Shown piece after piece: positions 1-10,362 of a stretch of DNA of 64,000 nucleotides. The notes beneath the pieces were generated by a model that did no database searches, was not told the origin of the DNA, and saw nothing but the letters and a program-made list of their open reading frames with translations. Within the stretch, counting starts at the first letter, position 1, and each line of letters begins with the position of its first letter. The stretch covers positions 44,141,771-44,205,770 of the forward strand of contig NC_061869.1 of the NCBI RefSeq assembly GCF_907164915.1, given 5' to 3'. The stretch is from Impatiens glandulifera. Its lineage: Eukaryota; Streptophyta; Magnoliopsida; Ericales; Balsaminaceae. Made by a program: the position numbers and the translations under genes.

Positions 1-183
1 TTATGTTTTTATTAGTTTTTCCGTACGAACGATGACAATATTTGTATGTGTTTTGTTTTAATATTCATGAATTATTAGTATAATGTTTGGTTGGTTTGTT
101 TTGGTTTGGTTTGAATATGTTGTTAATTAATTATATGTTGTATCTGTTTACTTTTAATCTTTTAAAAAAAAAACAGCCTTGCC

Positions 184-905
184 AAAACCGAAGGTTCGTT
201 TCAAAACCTTCGGTTTTAACCCTATTCTAAAAAAGGGCTAAAACCGAAGGTTTATTTGAAAACCTTCGGTTTTGACCCATGTATAAAAACAGTGAAGTGC
301 TAAAACCGAAGGTTTATTTGAAAACCTTCGGTTTTGACCCATGTATAAAAATATCTGAAAATTTTCTAAGTGTGGGGAAGGGCTAAAACCGAAGGTTTAT
401 TTGAAAACCTTCGGTTTTGACCCATGTATAAAAATATCTGAAAATTTTCTAAGTGTGGGGAAGGGCTAAAACCGAAGGTTTATTTGAAAACCTTCGGTTT
501 TGACCCATGTATAAAAATATCTGAAAATTTTCTAAGTGTGGGAAAGGGCTAAAACCGAAGGTTTATTTGAAAACCTTCGGTTTTGACCCATGTATAAAAA
601 CATCAGATAATTTTCTAAGTGTGGTGAAGTGCTAAAACCGAAGGTTTATTTGAAAACCTTCGGTTTTGACCCATGTATAAAAACATCAGATAATTTTCTA
701 AGTGTGGTGAAGTGCTAAAACCGAAGGTTTATTTGAAAACCTTCGGTTTTGACCCATGTATAAAAACATCAGATAATTTTCTAAGTGTGGTGAAGTGCTA
801 AAACCGAAGGTTTATTTGAAAACCTTCGGTTTTGCCCTTAGATTAAAAAGTGTGGGAAGGGTAAAATCCGAAGGTTTTCAAATGAACCTTCGGTTTTGCC
901 CATAG
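184..905 (+). repeat. 5' subterminal hairpin array of the CACTA element, 83-bp period
   Basis: Each unit contains a near-perfect inverted repeat, with arm AAAACCGAAGGTTT, a short ATTTG centre, and the complementary arm AAAACCTTCGGTTTT. Unit starts are at about 184, 240, 302, 385, 468, 551, 634, 717 and 800; from 302 onward the spacing is exactly 83 bp. The spacer changes part way: a TATCTGAAAATTTTC version gives way to a CATCAGATAATTTTC version. In En/Spm, subterminal repeats bind the TNPA protein, so these are candidate transposase-binding sites. The hairpins may also yield double-stranded RNA if transcribed. Confidence 0.9.
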
Positions 906-1207
906 ATTAAAAAGCCTAAATTATTTTGTTTTTAACCAAATAATATTAACTACTAACTAGTATAATCTATTGTGCGTTCTATTTTAAAAATTAATATTGT
1001 GTTTAATGTTAAAGTGTTTATGGTTGTGTTTGATTATTATATATAGATAAGTGTATTTGAATGTTTATGTTTGATTATCTTATGAATGTGTGTAATGTTT
1101 GATCATATGGATTATGCAATATTTGAAGGATATCAAATGTGTTAAATGAATGTTGTTGAAGGTTATTAGAAAATTGATAAACAAATGAATTTAACAAGTG
1201 GTAAAGT

Positions 1208-1960
1208 GATAATTCCGAAAGTTATTTAATGAACTTTCGGAAATAACTATCAAAAACCGAAAGTTAATAATATAACTTTCGGTTTTACCATTTCCAGGAC
1301 CGAGAGTGTTAGCTAAACCTTTCGGTTTTGATGTCTATTTCCGAAAGTAATGATAAAACTTTCGGAAACATCACTTCTCATTTCTTAAATTATAGTGGTT
1401 TTTACCTTCACATATAGACTCCTAACAAATATAATCTATTGTGTGTTGTATTTTAAAAATTAATATTGTGTTTAATCTTAAAATGTTCATGAATGTGTTT
1501 GATTATATAGAGAAGTGTATTTGAATGTTTGTGTTTGATTATCTTATGTATTTGTGTAATGTTTGATCATATGTATTGGAAAATATTTTAAGGATATGAA
1601 ATGAGTTAAATTGATGATGTTCAATGCTATTAGAAAGTGATAAACAAATGAATTTTAAATTTTTCCAAATTGTAAAACCGAAAGTTTATTATAGAACTCT
1701 CGGAATTAGTTATCAAAAACGAGAGATTATTTGACATCTCTCGGAAATATGTAATTGAAAACCGAAGGTTTTAGCCTAACCTTCGGGTTTTACATTGATA
1801 AAACGGAAAGTTTAAATAAAACCTTCGGTTTTTACATTCATAGAAACCGAGAGTTTAAATAAAACCTTCGGTTTTTACATTGATCAAAAACCGAAAGTTT
1901 TATTAAAACCTTCGGTTTTGATCAATGTAAAAACCGAAAGTTTTATTTAAACTTTCGGTA
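1208..1960. repeat. Second cluster of diverged CACTA inverted repeats upstream of the transposase gene
   Basis: Scattered dyads of the form CCGAAAGTT...AACTTTCGG and CCGAAGGTT...AACCTTCGG occur from about 1210 to 1960, most dense at 1675-1960. They share the ACCGAA core with the 83-bp array but have irregular spacing and a CGAAAG variant. Their position directly upstream of the probable transcription start suggests binding or regulatory sites. Two longer AT-rich segments between the arrays (about 950-1160 and 1420-1630) are near-copies of each other, with shared phrases such as TATAATCTATTGTG and TGTTTGATTATCTTATG, which points to a ~480-bp duplication. Confidence 0.75.
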
Positions 1961-3485
1961 ATAATGAAAATAAAAACCCCAGCCGCGCCTTTTCTTCTTC
2001 CCTTTTCTTCTTTCCCTTTTCCCTTTTCCCTTTTCGCTCCCGCTTCTCTCTTCCGCCCCCTTAGCCGAAATCGACGCCGCCACCCACAATCGACGCCGCT
2101 TGATTGAAGACGACGCCGACCAAGGACGCCGCCGACCCAAGACGACGAGCGACAGACGACGACGCCGCCGCCAACGACCGACGCCCTTCCCCTCCTTCAG
2201 CCGTTGGTCTTCTCCTCCTTCAGCCGCTCTTCTCCTTCGACCAAAGGTAATCTGTAATATATATATATTTGAATTGAAATGCTGGTTTATTAGAATTAGG
2301 ATTGTAGTTCAGGTTAGATTTTTAGGTTTGAATTTGTATGAATTTTAGGTATGAATTTTAGGTTAGAATTTGGATTTTTGTTTGATTGAAGACTGATTTT
2401 GGTTTGATTGCATTTTGATTTAGATTAGATCTTGTTTAAATTAAGGTTTTGGTTTGATTTTTATTTGTTTTTGGTATGATTTTGGTTAACTTTAGGTTAC
2501 ATTCATGTATTGAATAATGAATTGATTATTATTGTTTGTTTAGGTTAGATTTGAGTTTGTGAATGCATTGATTATTGTTCATTTAGGTTAGATTGGTTTG
2601 ATGTTTGTTAGATTTAGGTTGGATTGGTTTCACGTTGGTTTGATTTTGGTTAAATTGAAATTTGATTTTGGTTTGATTTAGGTTAGATTGGTTTGATGTT
2701 TGTTAGATTTAGGTTGGATTGGTTTCACGTTGGTTTGATTTTGGTTGAATTGAAATTTGATTTTGGTTTGATTTAGGTTAGATTGGTTTGATGTTGGTTT
2801 GCTTTTGGTTGGATTGAAGTTTGATTTAGTTTAGATTGGTTTCATTTTTTTTTTGATTTTTGGTTTGAGTTAATTTTGTATGAATTGTTGGATTTGGTTT
2901 TTGATTCATACTTTATTGTTTGATTAATAGGGTTTATTATTGTTCGATCTACGTACACCGCCCGCTCTTCTTCTTCGTTGCTCTTTTTGTGCAAGGTTAG
3001 TTATTGTTGTTTTATTATATGGTTAGGTTAGTAATTTAATGTTTGATTTATGTTAGTTTTAATGTTAGATTTATGTTAGATTTAATGTTAGAATTATGTT
3101 AGATTTTAATGTTAGATTTAAGTTTGATTTATGTTTAGGGTTGATTTATGATAGATTTTAATGTGACACTTAAGTTTGATTTATGTTTGGGTTGATTAAT
3201 TATGTTAGATTATGTTTGAAATGTTGAATTAGATTGAGTTTCAATTAGATTTCATTTTAGGTTGGAATTGATATATGGAATGAATTGTGTATGAATAAAG
3301 TTATGTTGGATTATAATTGATTGGTTTGAAATGTGTAAGAATGAAATAATGTTATATTATATGTATGCTAGATTTACGGTGGATTTTTGGTTGGATATGT
3401 AGAGATTATGTTAGAAATATGTAATCCTAATTAATTTAGACAAAGTTAAGTAAATAATAATGTGGGTTGTTTTCCATTTTATTAG
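1961..3485 (+). promoter_or_regulatory. Probable 5' leader of the CACTA transposase gene with non-coding exons
   Basis: A CT-rich stretch with GC-rich codon-like content (1970-2245) ends at a possible donor, AAAG|GTAATC at about 2246. A small exon (about 2931-2995) sits between AATAG|GG and GCAAG|GTTAG. A further acceptor, TTTTATTAG, ends at 3485, four bases before the ATG chosen for the transposase. The intervening T-rich introns contain a 96-bp tandem duplication (copies begin near 2581 and 2677, with a partial third). Short ORFs at 1943-2140 (minus) and 2100-2348 are low-complexity Arg-rich products of this leader, not genes. Confidence 0.5.
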
Positions 3486-3489
3486 AAAG

Positions 3490-6400
3490 ATGGAAGTACC
3501 CGATAAAAGCTGGATGACCTTACGTCGAGATCATCCAGATTACGAGGAAGGTGTTGACAAATTCCTCGAGTTTGCTGTTAGGAGTACATCCCGACAAAAA
3601 GTGAAATGTCCTTGCGTGAAATGTTTGAACACGCCATTTATGGAAATAGACGAAGTGAAGACTCACCTCATCATTTATGGAATAAATGTGCATTACGAGT
3701 ACTGGTATTGTCATGGAGAAAAAAGACGTACTACTCAAGTGGTTAATGAAGATGTCGATGAAGATGGCGATGACTACGATGATGATGATGATGATCAGTC
3801 AGAGGATGCCGTACCAGAATTCAACGATCCGAGAACGGAGACAAATAATACAGTTAACGAAGAGGTCAATGAAGAACGTTATATGCACAATTTCATAAAC
3901 GATATGTTCTCCAACGTTAATGATGTCCCGAACAACCATGAACCAGTCGAAGATGCGCAGAGATTTTATAAATTGCTTGATGATTCCAAACGACCATTGT
4001 ATGAAGGTGCTCGAATAACGAAATCATCGGCACTATTGAAACTACTTCACATAAAGAATGTGTGTCAATGGACAAATTCTTCGTTCGATATGTTGTTGCG
4101 TCTACTTAAAGACTACATATTACCGATTGACGCTCAATTGCCAAACTCCTACTACGAAAGTAAAAAATTCATTACTGATATCGGGCTTAAGTATGACAAG
4201 ATAGACGCATGTAGGAACAACTGTATGCTATTTTGGAAAGACGACATAAATGAAGATTCTTGTAGAGTTTGTGGTCTTTCAAGATGGAAAGTCGACCAAA
4301 CAAGTGGGACAGTTCGAGAGAAGCAAAATGGGAAATTCATTCCAAAGAAGGTGTTGAGATATTTCCCTCTAATACCAAGACTGCAAAGACTATACATGTC
4401 CTCAAAAACGGCTCCAATGATGAGATGGCATAAAGAAGGAAGAGTTGATAGTGATACGTTGAGACATCCCGCTGATTCCTTAACCTGGAAAACGTTCGAT
4501 GAAAATTATAAAGATTTTGCGTCTGATTCTCGAAACGTAAGACTAGGTTTATCAAGCGATGGGTTTCAACCATTTGCAAATGGAAAAAAGTCATATAGTG
4601 TTTGGCCGGTTATTCTGGTTCCTTATAATGTGTCACCCTCTACTTGCATGGATTCTAGCAATTTTATTTTATCTATGTTAATTCCGGGTCCAAAGAGTCC
4701 GGGAGATGCGATTGACATATTTCTCCAGCCATTGATCGACGAGTTGACTGAACTGTGGCAAACTGGTGTGAGAACGTTTGATGCACACACCTCGCAATAC
4801 TTTAACATGCGAGCGGCATTGTTGTGGACCATTAACGACTTTCCCGCATACGCGAATTTATCGGGCTGGAGTACGAAAGGTAAATTTGCTTGTCCTTGTT
4901 GTAACAACGACACAGTATCTCTTCGATTGGTTCATGGTTCCAAACAATGTTACATGGGTCATAGACGCTTCCTTCCACCGAAGCACAAATACAGAAGGGA
5001 TAAAGAGTCGTTTGATGGTCGAACAGATTATGGAGAGCCCCCTAGATTGTTAACGGGTCAAGAAAGTTACGAGCAAGCACGAGACCTAGAAGACATAATT
5101 CTTAGTACGGATCTAAGCAAGAAAACCAAGATATATCATGAAACGCGGGGAGACAATTGGAACAAATTGAGCATTTTCTTCCGCTTGCCTTATTGGAAAT
5201 CATTATTATTGAGACATAATTTGGATGTGATGCATATTGAGAAAAATATTTGTGATAGCGTGTTGGGAACAATAATGAATGTGAAAGAGAAGACGAAGGA
5301 TGGTCCTAAAGCGCGTAAAGACTTACAACTATTAGGCATAAAGTCATGGTTACATCCTATAAATGATGAAGGAGTGGTTCATTATCCAGAAGCGCCTTTC
5401 ACTTTGACATCCGATAATAAAAAACGTTTTTGGAAATTCTTGAAAGATCTCAAGTTGCCTGATGGTTTTTGCTCAAATATCAGTGGTTGTGTAAATTTGG
5501 AAGAGAAAAAGATTTCGGGATTAAAGAGTCATGATTGTCACATTTTGTTGGAATATCTTATTCCTTTAGCAACCCGTGGATTACTTCCAGATAATGTGTA
5601 TGATGCGTTAGTAAATTTGTCTCGGTTCTTTCGGTTGTTGTGTTTCAAAGAGTTGATTCAAGCGGACCTCGAACAATTGTACATGGATATTACATTGACA
5701 CTCTGCAAATTTGAAATGATTTTTCCGCCGTCAATTTTCGACATCATGATGCATCTCCCGGTTCACTTATCATTTGAGGCTTTGCTTGGGGGACCTGTTC
5801 AGTATCGATGGATGTATCCATTTGAACATTACATGGGTACAATGAAAAGATATTTGCGGAATAATAACCACCCAGAAGCCTCTATAAGCGAGAGCTATCT
5901 TGTAAATGAGAGTATTAGTTTATGTGCAAGGTATATGGAGGAAGAAGAGCAAGAAAATGCACAAACTGAAATCTCGGGCATTTCTATATTTTCATCGTTG
6001 GAAGACCTTTCTAACGGAAAAATATACAACTTGGATTATATCGATCGAGTGACAGCTCATTCATACATTTTGAAAAATTGCCCCGAAGCTGAACCTTTTT
6101 ACATGTAAGATTCTATGTTGCTGTTATTAATTAGCATTAAAAAGTATGCTTTTTAATATTCGATCTATTTGCAGAGATTACATGCAATATTGCAATAACA
6201 ACGAGTCTCGTGGAGAAACGTTTGCCGCATATTTCAAACATAGAGTGAGTTCATCATAAACCATATATTCTAACTCTTTATATTTATTTTAACAACTACA
6301 TGTCGGGTAAATGTATGTATAGGTTGCTCAATTAACCGAATTTAACGACATATCAAGAGACCTCAAGATCTTAGGAGAAGGTCCAAGTATGTACTCGTCT

Positions 6401-6805
6401 ATGTATGTTTGGTGTAAAGTAAACGGATACAAATTCTGTACAGAAAAACACGACGAAGGTTTGACAACTCAAAATAGTGGGGTGGTTGTCGAAGGGTTCA
6501 ATGGTTCTGAAACAATGTCATACTACGGAGTTTTAACAGATATAATCGAAGTGCAATACTTTTCTCACAAACGAGTTGTTTTATTCAAGTGTAAGTGGTT
6601 TGATACACACTCGGGGGAACTAGGAGTGAAAGTGGATAAATATGGCTTCGTAAGTATAAATGTAAACCGATTTTTAAAAACCCAAAGTCAAGACCCGTAT
6701 ATATTGGCGAGTCAAGCAAAACAAGTCTTCTACGCCCTTGATATGTCAGCCCGACCCGGTTGGAAGATTGTGACAAAAATAAAACCGCGGTTTACAAATA
6801 TATAG
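3490..6805 (+). CDS. CACTA TNP2-type transposase, three coding exons (3490..6104, 6175..6244, 6323..6805)
   Basis: Predicted protein of 1,055 aa that would cut and join the element ends in the nucleus. Residues about 3-75 form the transposase-associated Zn-binding region (CPCVKC at 40-45). The tnp2 core follows, with CRVCGLSRW near 258, CPCC near 468 and LDVMHIEKNICD near 577. A DUF4218-like segment (FDIMMHLPVHL...YPFEHYMGTMKRY) spans about 747-800, and a DUF4216-like domain forms the last exon. Both introns have GT-AG ends and keep the frame (Y-I-DYMQYC and FKHR-VAQLTEF at the joins). I chose the ATG at 3490 because a TTTTATTAG acceptor ends at 3485; the ATG at 3460 would lie inside that intron. 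The apparent stop at 6106 falls in intron 1. No internal stop or frameshift was found. Confidence 0.88.
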
Positions 6806-6890
6806 ATCAGATTAATTAGGTAGATTATCTGTTTTTTACTATATATTATTTCTTATTACTACTTTATTTCAATTAGTCGCTCATTTATTA

Positions 6891-8696
6891 ATGGTGTATG
6901 CATTAAGAATGTCTAAAGGTAGTAAAGAACCTTGGTGGAGTATGAGGAAAACACCCAGCAAACTCTTAAAGCCGTACCAGAACCTCATTGCACAATCAGA
7001 AAACTTGAGGCTCCGAGAATCGTCTACTAGAGATGCACCACCTATTGCTGTAGTCCCGATAGCTACTGCTCCCCCAGCAGACGAGGATGTTGAGGCTGCT
7101 GAGGCAGAAGAGTTTGTAGAGAGTACGTTTGCTAATGTGGGGGATGAGGACGATGAGGCTGATGACGAGGGTCACGAGGACCCTCAGGACGTGGATGAAG
7201 AGGAGGAGCATGGATCGACTCCCGACCCATCATCGACAGGTAACTTGTTTACTATTAGTTATAGTTTGAATTGATTCACATATCTGATTATGAATTTAAT
7301 CTATTTTGAAGAATCTTGTGCCCGCAAGAGACGAGGGAAAAACAAGAATATTGCGTTATCTAAGAGACCAGCGGGGACAAGGATTCCTCTCACTTTTAGA
7401 GAGGTAGATGGGAGGCCGGGAGGTGTTGACGTTGGAAGAACAAGGTGGTCTAGACATGTGGGGTCGGTTGTGCGGGATCCCTCAGCCGTCTCGCACCGTC
7501 TTTTGAAGTGGAAGGCATTAAGTGCTGACCAATTGGATTACATTTGGAATGCTGCGAAGGTAAAGATTAATTAATTCTACATTGATCATTCAATAATTAT
7601 TTTAAAACATTTGAATGTTTTTATTTTCAGGATCCGTTCGAGGCTACTAATGGTCCTATTGATTCTTTTCGAAAGACCGCAATGGGACACGTCAGACAAA
7701 TATGGGATAGATGGCGCTCGGATTTGCACACGGAATATATCCGCATCCATAAAGGAGACGAGGCCGCGGTACTTGCCAATCCTCTACCAGACTACGATCG
7801 AGATGATTGGGAGTTTGTGTGTCGCAACCATTTCTTTACGGAGAAATTTAAGGTACGGTTTCATAATTCAAATAAAATATGATATTAGTTATTCTAACTT
7901 CAATTTTTTTATTTAAATTTCAGAAAAATAGCAACACAAATATGGCTAACAGAAAGCAGCTGAAATTCCCGCATCATACGGGAAGTAGACCGTTTGCTCA
8001 AATTGAAGAAGAGTTGGTAAGATTGTTATGAGTTATATAATAACTTAATATAAAGATTGTTACGAGTTATATAATTTTTTTTTCAACAGGCGATTGAAAT
8101 GGGACGGGCTCCATCTGTCGTTGAAGTGTTCAAGAGGACCCGTACCCCAAAACCTACAACAGAAAACCCAACTCCCGTCCCGGACGACCGCGTTCAAGAG
8201 AAAATTGTAAGTGAATTGAATTTAATTAAATTACTTATAACTAGTTTATAAATTATTATATAATTGACAAATTATTTCAAATTTGCAGGTTGAGATGGAG
8301 GAAGTTCTAAGTAACGAACCGGAAATATCAGACTTTGAGTTGACGGAGAGAGTATTCGGACCCCAAAAACACGGGGGAGTATTCGGTATGGGATCAGGCG
8401 TCCGACCCACACACTTTCGTCAAGATCGACGGAGTTCTAACAATTCTCAACGAGCCACTGATCGATTGTTTGAGGAGAATCAAAGAATGGCGATGGAACT
8501 TGAGGAATTGAAGAAAAGGGATGAAGAAAAAACACAAAAGATTAATCAAATCCAAGCAGTAAAGGTAGAATTGATTTCAAGAATGGATAGAGAAAGTGCA
8601 AAACAGGAGAAGGAAAGGTTAGAATTGAATGCAAGATTAGAGAATTTTGAAATGTTTATGCGGCAATATCAACCGCCCCCTCCCCCCACCAGCTAG
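6891..8696 (+). CDS. CACTA TNPA-like protein with Transposase_24 (Ptta/En/Spm) domain, six exons
   Basis: Exons: 6891..7239, 7312..7559, 7631..7852, 7924..8016, 8090..8206, 8289..8696, about 478 aa. All five introns are 71-82 bp with GT-AG ends and all joins stay in frame. The N-terminal third is acidic and low-complexity (Glu/Asp runs at residues about 60-110). The Transposase_24-type region follows, with RTRWSRHVGSVV, LDYIWNAAK, MGHVRQIWDRWRSD and DRDDWEFVCRNHF. The last exon is a charged coiled coil (EENQRMAMELEELKKRDEEK onward) and ends in a Pro run. In En/Spm the equivalent protein binds subterminal repeats and brings the ends together; this role is inferred from family and context. The start is uncertain: ATG at 6909 is also possible, and splicing from the upstream transposase transcript cannot be excluded. 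Confidence 0.8.
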
Positions 8697-8896
8697 TTCT
8701 AAGACGTTTCGACTATATGAATTGATTGAATATGTTTAATGGTTTAATGTAAAACTTGTTGTTGGGATGATTGATTGGAGATTTTTGGAATGATGATTTT
8801 GTTTTATGAATTGATTGGTTTGGCTGAACAGGTTTAGGTTTCGGTATGCGGTTTCGGTTTAGCACAAATCAGTACGGCTATTTTGTAAATTTTTAA

Positions 8897-9515
8897 GAGA
8901 ATAACCGAAAGTTAAATGGAATCTTTCGGTTTTTCTTTAAAGGGAAAAACCGAAGGTTATGCTAATAACTCTCGGTTTTTCTTCAAAGGAAAAACCGAAG
9001 GTTATGCTAATTCATAACTCTCGGTTTTTCGTCAAATGAAAAACCGAAGGCTATGCTAATAACTCTCGGTTTTTCTTCAAAGGAAAAACCGAAGGTTATG
9101 CTAATAACTCTCGGTTTTTCTTCAAAGGAAAAACCGAAGGTTATGCTAATAACTCTCGGTTTTTCTTCAAAGGAAAAACCGAAGGTTATGCTAATAACTC
9201 TCGGTTTTTCTTCAAAGGAAAAACCGAAGGTTATGCTAATAACTCTCGGTTTTTCTTCAAAGGAAAAACCGAAGGTTATGCTAATAACTCTCGGTTTTTC
9301 TTCAAAGGAAAAACCGAAGGTTATGCTAATAACTCTCGGTTTTTCGCATTGAAGAAAACCCGAGAACTAGAGGACATCTTTCGGTAAATACACAATTATT
9401 TTTAACGAAGGAGTCAATACCGAGGGATGGCGACAGTCATCTTAACTCTCGGATTTTAGTCTATACCGAAAGTTATGGGCTCAAAACCGAGAGTTTTAAC
9501 TCTCGGTTTTGACCA
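8897..9515. repeat. 3' subterminal array of the CACTA element, 45-bp period
   Basis: Unit core AAAAACCGAAGGTTATGCT followed by AATAACTCTCGGTTTTTC. Six perfect copies at exact 45-bp spacing begin at 9084, 9129, 9174, 9219, 9264 and 9309, with diverged copies at about 8945, 8990 and 9036 and looser dyads to 9515. Each unit is an imperfect inverted repeat (ACCGAAGGTTA versus TAACTCTCGGT). It differs in length and spacer from the 83-bp 5' array. A 99-aa ORF at 9053-9352 is only this repeat read as a 15-residue period. Confidence 0.9.
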
Positions 9516-9529
9516 TTTTTTTACCAGTG
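9516..9529 (+). repeat. CACTA 3' terminal inverted repeat end
   Basis: Reads TTTTTTTACCAGTG, the complement of CACTGGTAAAAAAA, directly after the last subterminal dyad. The next bases are ATA, the candidate 3-bp target duplication. The 5' partner is not in the window. Confidence 0.75.
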
Positions 9530-10077
9530 ATAATTACAAATTACATAGTTGTCTCCTCATTTCTTGCATAAATAAAATCATGGTGAAGAGTTCAACAGCC
9601 TCTTTTTTCTTCTTGAAATTTAATATTGAATTATAATTAAAAACAAAACCTTTCAAATTCCATATAACCCTCTCGAGATCTTGTATATAGTTGCATTAAT
9701 GGTCATCATCGGCCTGTTTGTTTTAAACAAAATCTTAAATTACTTTTCACTTAAAAAAAACCCTTAAATAACCTATTTTGAAAATTAACCAAGACCAACC
9801 AGTTTTGATAATAACTACCAAATAACCATAATTGATCAAGGCCTAATTAAATCTCACCTTTTGATACAACTAAATCATATAAACTTGAGTTGGGTTGTAT
9901 TGTATTCTAATCTAAATTCATATTAAAAAAAAAAATCAAATAAATTTAAATATATTTGTTTAAAACCCTAACTCATAGTTCCCAATACAAAATAGATAGC
10001 AATAAATATTAGTAAATAAATTAAAAGGTAAAAAGTCAATTATAGTTATATCAAGCCAAATCTAATCACAAATCGCA
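9530..10077. other. AT-rich flank between CACTA end and orphan exon
   Basis: No ORF. The sequence would include the promoter of the exon at 10078 if that gene is real. A GGCCTGTTTG at about 9711 and AAGGCCTA at about 9838 faintly recall MITE ends but do not pair well. Confidence 0.4.
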
Positions 10078-10362
10078 ATGGAGGAGCTTAAATCTGTGAT
10101 CTCTATGATCTTCAAGTCGAAGGCGTCTCTTGAATCTTACCTATCAGGCGTCCAAATCGAATCTAATTCATCTAACGCTCTTCGAACCGAATTGTTCCTT
10201 TTGCGAAACGCCTATGCACGTTTGGATTCCTTAAGTTGCTGCGTCTTCTCTCTTTTTTCAGATCAGCAGGTTCAGGACGCAAACTCAAACATGAATCTGA
10301 ATGTGAGCGATGAGATGGTAATAGACAAGGCATTAAGAGAGAGTGAAGATCGCTTGGAGATG
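10078..10362 (+). CDS. Orphan first coding exon of unknown gene, probably truncated
   Basis: ATG at 10078 opens 95 codons with balanced, gene-like composition in AT-rich surroundings, ending at GAGATG|GTAAAT, a good donor in phase 0. The product starts MEELKSVISMIFKSK, is Ser/Leu-rich with an acidic helical tail (DKALRESEDRLEM), and has no signal peptide, membrane segment or motif I recognise. I found no convincing second exon before 12 kb, where MITEs begin. It is therefore either a gene with a long or missing remainder, or a captured exon. The CACTA right end lies 548 bp upstream. I do not assign a function. Confidence 0.45.

Larger units (their letters stand above)
1..9529 (+). mobile_element. 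CACTA (En/Spm) DNA transposon, 5' end outside window, coding genes apparently intact
   Basis: Two transposition genes lie head to tail between arrays of short palindromic repeats sharing an ACCGAAGG-type core, the classical En/Spm layout. The right terminus reads TTTTTTTACCAGTG, the reverse complement of a CACTGGTAAAAAAA end typical of plant CACTA elements, and finishes at 9529. No matching CACTGG terminus occurs in bases 1-200, so the left end lies before the window or is lost, and the 3-bp target duplication cannot be tested (bases after the right end are ATA). The gene order, TNP2-like then TNPA-like on one strand, follows known elements. Both genes read through without internal stops once spliced, so the copy could be autonomous if its 5' terminus is present. 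The arrays are homogeneous, which suggests a young copy. Confidence 0.9.

Noticed and set aside
1943..2348. Arg-rich 65-aa and 82-aa ORFs as genes
   Set aside because: They lie in the CT-rich leader of the transposase gene and consist of low-complexity codons on opposite strands.
9053..9352. 99-aa ORF with a perfect 15-residue repeat
   Set aside because: It is the 45-bp CACTA subterminal repeat read in frame; no gene context, and it runs with the array boundaries.
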